From assembly GCA_008638375.1 (NCBI GenBank), contig CM018036.1:13874328-13938327 (forward strand): a DNA stretch of 64,000 bases, in the 5' to 3' direction. Source of the DNA: Nyssa sinensis (Eukaryota; Streptophyta; Magnoliopsida; Cornales; Nyssaceae). Made by a program: the position numbers and the translations under genes. Positions within the stretch are counted from its first letter, which is position 1; each line of letters opens with the position of its first letter. Shown here in pieces: positions 24,015-36,118 of this stretch. Under the pieces are notes generated by a model, which was not told the DNA's origin, made no database searches, and was given only the letters and a program-made list of their open reading frames with translations.

Positions 24015-24878
24015 ATATTTTGATATATATGATTATTAAACTTTTTCATACTATTTTACCATTTGGCTTTTGTCTATATAGAAAAATATAGTGAAGGTGA
24101 ATCGTAGTTGGTCTCTTATCCTTGTTTTCAAGCACGTTCAAATCTCTTTATTGTTTTTCTTTCTTTTTTTTTTAAAAAAAAGGAAGTGATCAACGATTTT
24201 AGTTCCAATTTTATTGCATCAAATCTCTCTAAAGAACTTGGCAAAATATCCCCTCATACTTCAGGAGAAAGGCTACCTCTTCATTGGTTTGAGGGAAGGG
24301 GGGTGGTTCACACTGACCAAGTCCTGAGCGAATGTTTGTAAAAAATATAGATCTCTATAAAGTCATAAGACCATATATGGATGTTAGCATTTGTCCTGTG
24401 TTTGGAGGTCATGGAAATTGATAACCTAATGACAGGAAAATTGATAATTGAAGAAGTAGTGAACAACGGTCGTAAAATTACTTATCGAGTATTACTTTTG
24501 GTTCAAATCCATAATATATATTTTATATGGATATCTCTAGGAAAAAACCTAGAAAAATATGCTATCAAGCAAGAATTTACATAAATTAGCCCTTTAGAAA
24601 TTAGAGTAGTGGCTATTTGTACTACGTAACGTCCTAGAGGTCAATTATCAACCATTGAATGAAATTTAGAGGGTGAAGTGGTCATGAAGAATAAAAGCCA
24701 CTTGATAGGTGCTGAGAAAACAATCATCAAAAGCAATTGATCCTTGGTGATATCCAAATTGAATTCACCATCTCTCTATATTTATATAGATATATACATA
24801 ATAGATTTATATATGTATTTGCGTGTGTGCATGTTGTGTTATTTGAAAACACCATTAAAAATGTAAAACTAATACCAA
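24015..24878. other. Spacer, no recognised feature
   Basis: Frames at 24108-24341 and 24381-24584 are open by chance as far as I can tell; neither shows a domain. The rest is A/T-rich. Confidence 0.4.
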
Positions 24879-25090
24879 GGGGATGGCCAAGTGGGTGGTT
24901 GACAGTAATTTAAGGACTTGCCTTCCAAGGTCGTTAGGTCGAAACTCACCGAATGTCAATTTTTCTTAGAATCAGTCCATACAGCACCAGATGTCACTTT
25001 TTCTTGTGATCAATCCATATAGCTTTAATCGAACCCTCGTTAGTGAATGATGAGATTGGTCTCCCGGATTAGTTGGCCCAAAAGAGTCGT
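24879..25090 (+). mobile_element. Probable tRNA-derived SINE
   Basis: GGGGATGGCCAAGTGGGTGG resembles an RNA polymerase III A box and GGTCGAAACTC (24937-24947) a B box, at a spacing usual for plant SINEs. The body then reads TCCCGGATTAGTTGGCCC, a phrase typical of plant SINE bodies. The likely tail (AATATCAAGTTATAG then an A run) is found again at 28056-28075, after the solo LTR, so the LTR appears to have inserted in the SINE's 3' end. Confidence 0.55.
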
Positions 25091-28054
25091 GTCACGCCCC
25101 GAATTTTTAAAACCCGTGGAGTGAATGAAAATGACTTAAAAAGAATTAATTAAATACAATTAAATGGATTTAATTGATTTCATATTAATTTTTTTTCATG
25201 TTTTCCAAAGTTAAGAATGAAAAAGGCTAACTAGAGTCACCCAAGATGAGTTTCAAATACTAGTCAAATATCTTTCCAACTAATAGTAAAAAATAGTCTA
25301 AATCATGCCCAGGCATGACCTCTGAAATAGCTCCAAAAATATCCCTAATGCACCTTAAAACAATGGCCCAAAATGGCCCAAAATATTGTTCAAAACAACT
25401 TAGAAGATTGACCAAAAATAGCTTAAAACATGGGTAAAAACTAGCCAAAAAGGTTTGCCCAGGATGACTCAAATTGATGGCTAAAGTAGGCTAAAAATGC
25501 CCTAAGGCATAGACCAAGGATAGGTCAAAACTCCTACCTAAAATGGCCTAAGGAAGTGGCCAAACATGGCCTTGAATAATGAATAAAATGTGTCCCAACA
25601 AGGTGCCCAACATGACTTGGTATAATAGCAAAAAATGCCCTAAAAGGGACTCCAAAAGGTGGTGTCTAACATGAAAGTTAATGGCTTTGAAGGGCATGTC
25701 ATGGCATACCCATGGAGCAGGTGCGCGTGGGAAGAAGGCACAAGTGCGCGCGGGGGAGGTTGTCAACAGCACAGGTGCCCACGGGAGGGCACCGACGCTC
25801 GCGCATGTACGAGGCTGGGCGCGCGGGCGCCCAGGCGTGGGCTGCCTGCTGCCGGTCTTGGTCCAAAATCTATTTTTTTACATTTTTGTACCCATTTCAA
25901 TTTATTTCATTACCAAACTTAGTGTGGGACCCTATAACATGTAAAATGACCATTTTACCCTTTTTTTCTTATTTTTCGACCTTAACTGATTTTCGGACTA
26001 ATTGCCCCTATTTTTCATTTCTTTACGTTTCTTTTTTCTCTTAATTCATTTAATTCCCTACTTAGAAAATCTAGGCATGCTTTCCCGTTCCACTCAACTT
26101 AGTTACTATTTTTGAAAAATTTTACCATAGTTTCCTTTGTTCATTGGCCTTTTTCCTCATCCTATTTCTCCTTATCATCCTCCTTAACACCAACAGCAAT
26201 ACCTAATAGAATATTTATTTATATAATTTTATATTTCTAATATTCACAAGCATATTTCAAAAACAAGTAACGACATGGAGCTCCATGCTCCTCATTTACA
26301 TTCAATACACAATTACATACAATCTAACATAAAATTAAGTTCATGACTTACACAAAGTCTAAGTTTTAAATATGAACTAAACTTCATGGGGCTTATGCCC
26401 CTACATACAAAATATGGCCCTTAGGCTAAATGTACTTCAAGCCCATTATCCCCTCCATGATTCAAGAGTTCTTCAAGTCTCATATGCCAGGAGTCTCATC
26501 TGTAAAATGTAATCCCATGTAGGGTAAGCGCGATGTCTTGTATGACATAATGCTAATATAAAGAATAAAGATAAGGTGTGACATGTGCAAGGTGAATATT
26601 TGTAAGTTATAAACTTTTCAATTCATTAATGCAATGCCAATGGCTATGCATGACACACACATGCAACTTTATGCCCAACCCATGTCTCATTTCATGGTCC
26701 ACTTCCCGTTGGATTTGCGAGTACCAATCATTTGGCCTAGATTTTAGATTTTTCACCAAAGGATCTACACCCTCATAATGTATAACACCAAAGTGCTCAA
26801 CACACACCATGTTTTCAAGGATTCACAATATGTCAATATGCCTTAATTTTACCATGCAATTTCAATAAGACATTTTATCAAATACATAGGGTGTGCCTTA
26901 AATTATGCATCATACACTAAGGAATTCATAACTTTCAAATTACAATACTTCGTCCACATGAATATAGGTTATAATGCAATAAATTATACATATATTCATG
27001 TTACATGTTCACAACTTTACCAAATTCTTAAAGAATACACAAGTACACAAAGTACCAATACATTGAGCAAACCATAAGTTTCAAACTACAAGACTTTGTC
27101 TACATGAACATAGGCTATAATGTAATCAATTATACATATATTCATGTTACATGTTCACCAATTTTTCATGTTCATCACTTTTTCAAATTCTCAAAGAATA
27201 TACAAGTACACAAAGTACCAACCCTAGGTATTCAAAGCAACTATATGCTAAGTGGTTTTCTAACAATAAGTAAGTATGTAAGTCATACAATCAACTTATA
27301 AAAACACTAATAAACTTAACTCTAGTCTTTACTTAGCAAAATAATCATACCTAAAGAGTTTTTCTCAACCCTAGGGAGTTTTGCTCACTTTGCAGCCGAA
27401 CTAATAGGTAGGATTGTAGCCCTTGTGATGGGGAACAACTTCCTATAAGAAAGCCTTGAGAGATTCCAAGGCTAAAGATAAGTTTTGGAAGGTAGAAAGT
27501 TGAAAAACCTAGGTTTTCTTCATAGGTTTCTCTCCAAGCACGAGTTGCAGCACTTTTTTCAGACCAATTCTGATAATTTTAACTCTCAAGTGGTCTATTT
27601 ATACTAAAGGGGTCAAGGATGGAAAGACCCTTTTACTCTTAATGAGCTGCGAGACCCCGTTACACTACAGTTTGTCCCGAAATGCCTCAAATCGATATTC
27701 TGCTTTAACCAAAGTTCTTAAAATTATTTTAAATAATATTTTCTCAAAAAAAATATTTTAAATGATATTTTTCAAAAAAAATATTTTAGCCTGTTGGCGG
27801 GTGCAGCCAGGCCCACTCGGACCACCCGAGCTACCCTTTTGGGCCTGTTTTTCAAACTATCTCTGATTTTGCTCAAATTCTCATAAAAGGTTTATTCTAA
27901 CATTCTAAGCGTATTTTCCTTCTATGGCATACTCAAATTATGCTCCTAAACATGACTTATATCTAAATGATGCATGTACAGTGCCCTACTTGCAAATAAT
28001 GCGTGAATGGTTTCCTACCGGCAAAACGAAAAATTCACCTTGATTTTTCAGATC
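25091..28054 (-). mobile_element. Solo LTR of the gypsy family
   Basis: It begins TGTCACGCCCCGAAT, carries the minisatellite, a CATTCACAAAGTGCTCAAC-like region, a TATA region (near 27597) and the GGTCAATTTTTC-like end of the family. It matches the LTRs at 6370-12456 and 15971-18815 along its length. The last six bases (TTTACA) are missing or altered. The flanks AGTCG (25086-25090) and GATCG (28051-28055) are only weakly alike. No internal region adjoins it, so it is a solo LTR left by LTR-LTR recombination. Confidence 0.82.
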
Positions 28055-31000
28055 GAATATCAAGTTATAGAAAAAAAGGGGTCGTTTGGCTAACAATCCA
28101 TGAAAAGTGCTAAAATTATTATCTAATCCAAGTTCAAACGTATTAACTCATACATTCCTTTAATTATTCAATGCTAGCAACGCCCCTCTAACAAAAATCA
28201 CGTGAAATCCGGAGCAAACACAAAAATAAAAAATTTTAAAATTCAATAACTTGAAGTTTATAAATCTATTTTTAATAGAATTTATATATTTAGATTCTAA
28301 ATATCGAGATCTATCAAACAATATCCATATTGAATATGAAATTTTGAAGGAAAAAAATCACTCAAAATTTGTAATATTCGTCTCAACGGAAGTGTAAAAG
28401 TTTGCACTTATCCAGTGAAAAGTGTAAAATCGTACAGTTTCTCGATTGTCAATTATTATTAGTTTTATTGAGCTTTTAAGCCTCATGTTGGATGATCAAA
28501 AAGATTTTCCAATAGAAACTTGTCCCCCCAAAAAAATACTATTTAGAGCACAATGATTAAAGAACTCACTAATTGTAAATGTATTACATTTTACAAATTT
28601 TCAAACTGTAAAATTTTATACTTTCATAAAAATAATTGAAGAACCCATAGCAATCACAAAGTGTTACTAAATAAAATCAAGACTAATAATACAAGGTTAG
28701 TTAGTATGCAAAAATAAAAATAAAAATTACGGTCCACGTTTATCCAATTCAAGTTGCTAAAGCTAACCGTTGGTCTACAAAGAGAGTCTCTAACATTTGC
28801 ACAACTTCCAATGAAAAGGTTCTGGCCACCTCCTCCCATAAAAGACAAATTCATCACTTGATAATTCAATGCTCAGAATTTAAATTCCCATCAGTATTGA
28901 TTCTAAAATCAAATACTGATGGCTATGGGTTTTGGAAACAACGGTGAAAAATAAAGCTTTAATATATATATAAAATAGAGTTGTGTGAAGGCGCTGATGA
29001 AGTGGCGCTTTTGGCTGATGGTACGGAGCTTCGGTAGATCTATAAAATTGAACCTTGTGATTTGTGTTGATGGTTGCAGCAACTTTTTCTACTTAGTGAC
29101 CTATAACTTTTTGCTTTATGAAAGTCTGAAGATGTCAAAATTAGATGGTGGCGATGAAACTGTTCCTTAGCGATGGACAATACCTCTGCAAGGTGAAGAG
29201 GAGAGAGTGAGAAGAGCAGCAGGCGGCTGGTGGTGATGGACGGAGATTTTAGGGTATTAATGATATTTTGAAAAAAATTAAAGTGACAGCTAATTGAATG
29301 AGGGTGCACGTAGTCGTGATTGACGGGTAATTTTATCAAAGTCTTGGCACAAGAAATGGATACGACCGTTTCGGTCATGTTCTTTTAACCAGAAAGTGCA
29401 TCACCTAAGAATATGCTTACCAACAAGATAACCTTTGAATTGATGGATATGAAATGGATAAATTCGGATTGGATCATTTGAGGAAATCGACAATAAAATG
29501 GAAAGATGCCCACCATAATTAAGTTATGGTGCTAAGCTTTCACCATCTATCTTCAATACTATATATATATATATATATATAATATTAAATAATTACCTAA
29601 AAAAAAACATTAAACCCCATCAACAACCCATGAGGTGCTTAACTCACTAAAAAAAAAACCATACTGGTTTGATGTGGTGGACATCATTGGCAAGTGTTGG
29701 TCAGCATCGTGAATTCAAATCACCGTTTAAAGCTAAATTTAAAAATTTTGAAACAAAATTTGATAATTTTTTAAAAGACCTGGGTAAATATTTTAGTGAG
29801 CATTAGATAGCATTAGAACTTTTACTCAAATTTTTACCTAAATTTAAATAAAATTTGAATAGAGATGGCGAAATACAAGAAGAGTGCTCTCACAAGAAAC
29901 CCCTTCAATAAGGAAAGGAGGTTAATTAGCAGCAAGTAATGTTCTCTTCCCATTTATTTGAAACCAGGTTTTCCTTCTTTTGTAGGAAGAGAAAATTGTG
30001 TCATCCATGAATTTTCCATTATTATGTCGAAGGAATTTTGCAAGAGAAACCTTGTTCGATAATAATTTTCCAATGAAAAAGCAGTATCCACAAGTGCGGA
30101 TTCTGGGATCCCTAGTGGTTTGTAGCTAGTTGGCTCCAAACTGGCCTCATCTCATTGGAGTCTTCTCAAGGTTGATGGCCCAGCGAAAGTTATTGCGAGC
30201 CTAGCTATAAATACTTAAAAAGTATTAAGTCTCTAGTTCAAATCTCACAAAATGCAACTCTTCTTAAGATCATTTTTTCAGCAAGTCTAACTTTGTGCAA
30301 AATAGTCATGAAAAGGACTTTGATTTATGATTTGATTACGTGACCGGAAAATTATGATTGACAGAAACAATTCAGGTTACTGATAAAAAAAACTACATCG
30401 TTTTGTAGCCTGTCATTCTCTTTAAACATATAAATTGATAACAGCCATACTAGTCATCACATTATTCTGTAGGAAAGATTTCTTTACAAAACACTTTGGG
30501 GTGGTCCTCATTTAGTTTCTATCACTTCATGAAATGACCCATCAATATACATGTCTTATTCCAAAAATGACATATGCTAATCATTTTGTACGAAATTTTA
30601 TATAGAAATGAGCAAATTATATTGACTTCTCCTAAAATTTTGATAATTATAAATATCACTTTTTTTATTTTTGAAATTATATATACTGCATCCCTAACCT
30701 TTTAATGTTGGTAATAATCTTCCAAAAATTACTTGACATCAATATTAAATTTTTTAAAATTCCAAATTTATCCTCATTATTAAAAGGACAATATTTTCCT
30801 CACAAGATTATTGTCAAATGACAATTATAGCCTTAGCAAATAACTGCAAATGTCCTAGCCTATATTACTCTCGCTCTCTCTCTTAACGATCTAACCCATG
30901 TACAATTTATTTCTAAACTGAAAAGGGCGAAGAAGTACCGAGGGGTTCAAATTTTAACCATTCCAACTTCTTCTCCATGAGGGTTTTCAAGGGAGGCTAT

Positions 31001-31140
31001 CAAAGTTTGGCCCTAGTGACTTGTATTACGATGCTGAGGCCGTCGAATTTCAAGGATGAGCTCTTTGAGGTTCAGATTCTATCCTAACATAGACTGTGCC
31101 GACTTCTTAACTAGGGCTTGGATCCTAAATTTGCCTCTGC
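28055..31140. other. AT-rich intergenic DNA
   Basis: No supported gene. A GTCGTTTGGC phrase near 28082 resembles MITE-type ends. An AT microsatellite lies at about 29560-29581. The frame at 29954-30139 (minus) is open for 61 codons without any recognised domain. A possible B box (AGTTCAAATCTC, near 30234) could be a degenerate SINE. Around 30880-31140 the sequence is less AT-rich but has no clear frame. Confidence 0.45.
28888..28922. repeat. Near-perfect hairpin
   Basis: CCATCAGTATTGATT is followed after a 4-base loop by AATCAAATACTGATGG, the inverse complement with one extra base. It could form a stem of about 15 bp. No associated gene is evident. Confidence 0.75.
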
Positions 31141-31697
31141 CATTAGTAAAAGCACGAAAAATCTAGCCCACCACCAACCACCACCATTATAGTAGCAGAA
31201 CATATTGCAAAGCAAAGCAAACCATGATGGTAATGAGCTTCAAATATACGTGGTTCGATAAATAACTTACGTCCACAGGTGATGCATAATAAAAGATCCA
31301 CTATTAAAGATGAAGAATACAAAATGGAATGTTAAAACTCGTTCACAAATGTCTAAAAATAGTTTATGTCGCTCGTCTCTTTCCTTCTCTCGTAATAATA
31401 CATTATATAATACTTTCAAATCCTAAAAAATGAAAAAGATATATAAAATCGTGAAACTGGGCCACGAGTGCCGATCGGCACTCAGAGAGGACAGGTTGCT
31501 AGCACTAGAGTGCCGATCGACACACACGTATACCGATGGGTCATTTTTCGACTTTCTCCAAATACTTCAAAATTTCTTGTACTGGTCAACAGAAGATGTA
31601 GTTTTCTAAATCTAAGTGCCGATCGGTGGACCTTCGAAAGTGTTCGAAATAGTTTGGGTGCGAGTCAGGTGGAGCTCAAGTGCATCATTAGTCTTTG
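31141..31697 (+). other. Possible LTR-derived stretch with a palindrome
   Basis: ATATACGTGGTTCGATAAATAACTTACGTCCAC at 31240-31277 (parts: ATACGTGGTTCG and TTACGTCCAC) resembles a phrase common in plant copia LTRs. Downstream is a 76-codon open frame (31468-31698) that contains three copies of GTGCCGATCG, the first inside the 18-bp perfect palindrome GAGTGCCGATCGGCACTC (31466-31483). No paired LTR was found. Confidence 0.35.
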
Positions 31698-31767
31698 AAG
31701 AAGATGGGCTCCCACGTATTCAGATGACACTACATCAAAGCAATCAGGATGGTCCAAGGAGATCAAG

Positions 31768-31920
31768 ATGTTAGTTGCTGATCACCCCAAAAATGGGGAA
31801 TACGAAGCTAACAATTCATGTCATGTTGTTGTGCACGCTGATGATGGCCCAGATCTTGGTTTTGGCCAAAGCTTTGAGAATGTCAGTGTTGAAATTGTGG
31901 AGATGGATGTGTGTGATTGA
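31768..31920 (+). CDS. Unrecognised 50-codon open frame, possible 3' exon
   Basis: From ATG at 31768 the frame runs to TGA at 31918 and encodes an acidic peptide with HVVVHADDGPDLGFGQSFEN and ends VEMDVCD. The frame is open from 31699, so the real start could be a splice site or another codon. It follows the 31468-31698 frame in phase with only one stop between. Its base composition is more gene-like than the surroundings. I do not recognise the protein. It may be the last exon of a decayed gene or part of a transposon; low confidence that it is expressed. Confidence 0.25.
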   Translation: MLVADHPKNGEYEANNSCHVVVHADDGPDLGFGQSFENVSVEIVEMDVCD

Positions 31921-32039
31921 ATCCACAAATAGACCAAAAGTTGATTAATTTATTCCCTTGATTTTGTTGTCATCTCTGTGATTGAATTTGTTTTCTCAAC
32001 CAATCCCAATCTTGTAGTCCCAATTTCAATTAGCAATTT

Positions 32040-32042
<3 letters not shown>

Positions 32043-32082
<40 letters not shown>
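32043..32082. repeat. CA and TA compound microsatellite
   Basis: About 14 CA units followed by about five AT units. Confidence 0.95.
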
Positions 32083-32639
32083 GGGAGTGTGTATGCATCT
32101 CAGTGTGTATGCGATGAAGATATAGATGTTGAGAGAGAGATAAAAAAAGAAGAAGATAGAAAGTGAGAGGGGGAGATAGGAATCGAAACAAAAATATATT
32201 TTTTGGCATCTACATATAAGAACTCTATTATTATTTAGCATGTACGTATTTGTTGTTAGAATTTTATTACAATTTTATATAACAAAAATATATTTCAAAA
32301 CCTAATGTATTGAAAATGTTTTTATATAAATTATATATTTATTATTAGAGTTTTATTTAAATTATACTAATAATAAGAACTACTCCTATATAATATAAAC
32401 TTAATTTTTAAAATTAATATGTATTTGATTTAAAATTTATTCTTCTTGTATCTAAAAAAATAAGAAGAAAAATTTTAAATTAGTTTCATTTGGAGTTATC
32501 GCTTTAAGCCTCTAGTTATTTTGAGCAGATTTTGGTTGCAAGTTGGAGTTTCAATTTAATTTAATTTTTTGATGAAAGTAATGAGGTGTTATAATCATGT
32601 ATTATAATTAATTAAACAGTAAATTATAATATAAAGACC

Positions 32640-32860
32640 ACACAATTTAATAATAGCATGAGTCTCTCAAATATAAACCTTGAATAGACAATCTAGCTCA
32701 TCTTATGGTTGAGTGAAAAATAAATGTTCCTATTAAAGCAACAAAATACTACACAAACTAACACTAGTAGGAGTCTCTAAAATATGGAGTCTTGGACAGA
32801 TAATCCAACCCAACCTATGGTTGGCTAGAAATAAATGCTCTTATTTTCTAAGGAAAGTGA
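32640..32860. repeat. Diverged tandem duplication of about 110 bp
   Basis: AGTCTCTCAAATATAAACC...CTTATGGTTGAGTGAAAAATAAATG and AGTCTCTAAAATATGG...CCTATGGTTGGCTAGAAATAAATG share order and spacing. Right after the second copy a minus-strand GAGTTCAAGTTTCAC resembles a B box, so a SINE origin is possible. Confidence 0.65.
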
Positions 32861-32933
32861 AACTTGAACTCATAATCTTTTCTTTGAAAAAATGCATGAA
32901 TGGTCAAGTAGACTAAATTCAGGGTAGTAGTAC

Positions 32934-33235
32934 TAGTAGGCTACCCCGGGTATAGCCCACCTCAAATAGAAGAATTTTTTTTTATACATGTAAAATTTTA
33001 GGTCACTTTCAAGTTAGTCTATCCTCAAAATTTTGGCCTAATTCAATAGTTATCTAATAAATCCTATCATTCATCTTATTTTTCACCCCAAATTCAAAAA
33101 TTTTCTATTAATGTTTTTTTAGAATCTCATTATTTCTTTTATTTTTTATTCAAAATTTTGACTCAAACTAAAATTTTTCCACTAAAATTTTGTAGCCCTC
33201 CTCAAATATTTTTCTTGGTTCCATCCTTGACTAAA
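32934..33235 (+). mobile_element. Small non-coding element, copy 1 (MITE-like)
   Basis: About 300 bp running from a GTATAGCCCACCTC start to a GTAGCCCTCCTC...CTTGGTTCCATCCTTGA end, with an AAAATTTT-rich middle. A second copy in the same orientation is at 35804-36118. The ends are roughly inverted repeats (GGAGCCAGGA type). The class is uncertain. Confidence 0.5.
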
Positions 33236-33479
33236 TTAGTTTCGATTTAACTTTTTTTCACATGGGTACCTCACTTAGTCAGATAAAGTCATCGCTCTTC
33301 TAACATAGATAATATGACGAAAGAACAAATAATCTCAAGGAAGCAAGTGATGATTGGCCATAAGAAAAATAGGAGAGTCAAACCAGAATCCTCTCACAAA
33401 GCAAGTGCTTTGTAAGAGGCTCTAGAACTAAGTTAGTTTCGATTTAATTTATAGTACTGTGATTTGTGAGTGATTATTG
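33236..33479. other. Spacer, no recognised feature
   Basis: No frame or RNA gene supported; AAGCAAGTGCTTTGTAAGAGG-type short inverted pieces occur near 33400. Confidence 0.4.
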
Positions 33480-33860
33480 GTAGTGAGAGTTTGCGGTATA
33501 GCCACACATCCTAGGGCCCATTCGAATAGCTGATTCGCAGATTCCTCCGCCAAAAGAAAACCTTGGCCACAAAGTAAAGAACACATGTAGATCGACCATC
33601 ACATGCAAACTAGAATTAGAACTCTCTTTCTCTATGTACTCTAATCGGAGGGAGTCTATTTCATTAGCTCATGCATGTGTTCCAAACCCAGACTCTTATC
33701 TAGGGTCACTATTGAAGGGTCTATTTCAACTGGGACATGGGCGTGGTTACATGCATGGTATACAAGTTCTCGTACTCATTTTCTAAGCCCCTACCCCTAC
33801 CCTACCCTACCCTACAAGTGTTGCTTTGGAAAGTCGTTGTTTTCAACATTAATTGTCACT
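33480..33860. other. GC-richer patch, possibly organelle-derived
   Basis: Clearly less AT-rich than both flanks. It contains runs such as CCCCTACCCCTACCCTACCC (33788-33807) and mixed sequence without coding periodicity that reads like plant mitochondrial intergenic DNA. This is an impression from composition only; the frame 33675-33920 shows no known domain. Confidence 0.25.
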
Positions 33861-35020
33861 TTGAGAGATAAAGTTAGGAACTTGTTTAATTTCTATGAAC
33901 TCAATGGTCCCTCGCTATGACACCAGAGAGGATATAAAATCTTCTGTAAATTTGGCATGACGATGTTACATTTCATTGATTGAACTTGTAGACGACCGAC
34001 CCTTGCTCTATCCTTATGCTTTCATTGATTATAACATTTGCCCATTTTAGTTTCCTGACTTTAATAGATGGCCTCTTAAATTTTCAAAATAGGATTCAAA
34101 CTCCTATGAAATATCTTGCTTATACACACACAAAAAATGTTCTAATACAAGAAAAACATAGGAAAGGTCAATGAAATTTCAGAAAAACATAGAAAATGTC
34201 CATGTAATTATTACGTAATTCTCAGTGTAATTATCCCAATTATATGGATACACACACATAATTTACTCCATCGGTCTTATATTAAGAGTCACTTTTTGAA
34301 AAATCAACTTCACACTTATGTAGATAGTATAATTTTTTAACACTGACCTTCTTTTTTTTTTTTTTTACAAAATTGGAAGCCAAAGTTAATTCTCATTCTT
34401 CATAATCTTTTCAAACTAGTTTTCCCATTCAGGCTACTTGTTACAACACATCAAATTGGTATAAAAAAACAAAAGTAATTTGGTAACTTCACAATACTTT
34501 ATTTTTTGATTTTTCAAATCAGACTTTTATTTTGGGACCCGAAGAAAATGAATAAAAGACTCTTAACTGAGACAGAGAAAGTATTAAATAAAGGATAAAA
34601 AAGAAATTTCATATTTTATAATTATTTTTGAACAAATTTTACTGGACACTACTTTTCTATCCAACTATTTTTTCCCATTAATATTTTTACTAACTACATA
34701 ATTCTGAAACTATCCAACCGAAAACTTACTCAGTGTGCTGGATCAAGATTCCTTGACAACAAGCCTGTCGCGATAGGTCAGTGGAATCCTATGCAGTTCA
34801 GAAGATTGAGTTGATAGTAAAGTTTGAAAAACATATGAATTAAGAAGGTTAGACATGGAAATCTCCTTTATAAATACAAGGGCATGTGGAGATACAAACA
34901 TGTATATAACTGTGCAGGAGGCTTGACAATAAGCATCTCTATTTCTAAATTTTACATTGTCAAACACTGTTTTTGGTCCAACATTGGCATCTAATTAAGA
35001 CTTGGCAGTTTAAATTGTCA
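33861..35020. other. AT-rich spacer
   Basis: No supported gene. The frame at 34743-34967 (minus) has no recognised domain. Poly-T tracts are frequent. Confidence 0.45.
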
Positions 35021-35024
35021 AGTC

Positions 35025-35310
35025 TTTTTTTCTTTCAGAGGTAAAAGAAATATTTTATTAGAACAAAAGGCAAAGCCCACAAGCCAAGGACCAAGAAAAA
35101 TAACATCATCAGAAAATAGAGCATCGCCAAATTAAAATGACCAAAAAGCAAGAAACCAAGGCATAGTAGGACTACGAAAAAAGAGATCGAAGTTCAGACT
35201 AATATCCCAGTTCAAGTAACACTTGTTGATGGCTCTCCAGGAGACAGTATGAAGCAAATAGCAGAGACAATTTCTTTGCATAACAGCTCCGCATTCCTCT
35301 TCCTACCATT
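35025..35310 (-). mobile_element. 3' fragment of an L1-type LINE
   Basis: On the minus strand the sequence ends with GTGGGCTTTGCCTTTTGTTC, TAATAAAATATTTCTTTTACC and then an A-rich tail (35025-35035). This is the usual 3' end of plant L1 elements. Upstream, broken frames read like the end of a LINE ORF2 and its UTR. It is strongly 5'-truncated. Confidence 0.6.
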
Positions 35311-35312
35311 CA

Positions 35313-35315
<3 letters not shown>

Positions 35316-35349
<34 letters not shown>
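35316..35349. repeat. CT microsatellite
   Basis: Seventeen uninterrupted CT units. Confidence 0.95.
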
Positions 35350-35353
<4 letters not shown>

Positions 35354-35803
35354 GAAAAGTACACAGTAGTAGAAAATCCTTAATTATCTGCACTATTATA
35401 TATACTTCAACAAACATTACTGAAAGAAACTCAGACTAAGCACAATGAAGTGCAAAAATAATTATGCTGAAATTTTGAGTTTTTTCTTCCCAAAAAAAGA
35501 CCTTGAAAATATGCTTAAAATTTTCTTTGTAAAAAACAACTACAAGCATAATGGTTAAGTATGACATTCAAAAACAATAAAGAGTTCCTCTTTCTTGTTT
35601 TGAAATTGAAGTGGCCTTTGGACATTCTTTGAATTCGAATAATTTCATCACAATTTACCTAGCATATTTAAAATGAATTTCACAAAAATGAAAATTTCAC
35701 ATTTCTCTTTCTACATGATTTTATTGTAAACTTTTTTTTTTAAAAACGACCAAATCTATAATTTTAAATATCATTCATCTTTGATATAGTAATCATTGAG
35801 GCA
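35350..35803. other. AT-rich spacer
   Basis: Nothing recognised. Confidence 0.45.
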
Positions 35804-36118
35804 CGGGCAAGTGCAGAGCTAAGAGTGGGCTGTAGTCCCCCCTCCCCAAATCAAATATAATGAAAATTTACATATGATATTTTGGCCTTTTTTTAAATTA
35901 GTCCATTCTAAGATTTTAGTTCAGTTCAATTTTTGTCTATCATTTCTCATTTTTTACCTCAAAATTTTAACCAATCTAAAAAAATATCTTAATTCTCTCA
36001 TTTCTCATCCAAAAATTTGGGCTCAACCCACAAAAATTTCAATCAATTTCCTCCAAAATTTTGTTCGCACTCCCCCCCCTCCCCCAAAATTATTATTTTT
36101 CCTGGCTCCACCCTTTTG
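35804..36118 (+). mobile_element. Small non-coding element, copy 2 (MITE-like)
   Basis: Starts GCAGAGCTAAGAGTGGGCTG followed by GTAGTCCCCCCTCCCC and ends CCCCCCTCCCCCAAAATTATT then TCCTGGCTCCACCC. The terminal parts are imperfect inverted repeats of each other (GAGCTAAGAGTGGGC against GGGTGGAGCCAGGA). The middle matches the copy at 32934-33235. Plants carry many such C-rich-ended non-coding repeats. Confidence 0.55.
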
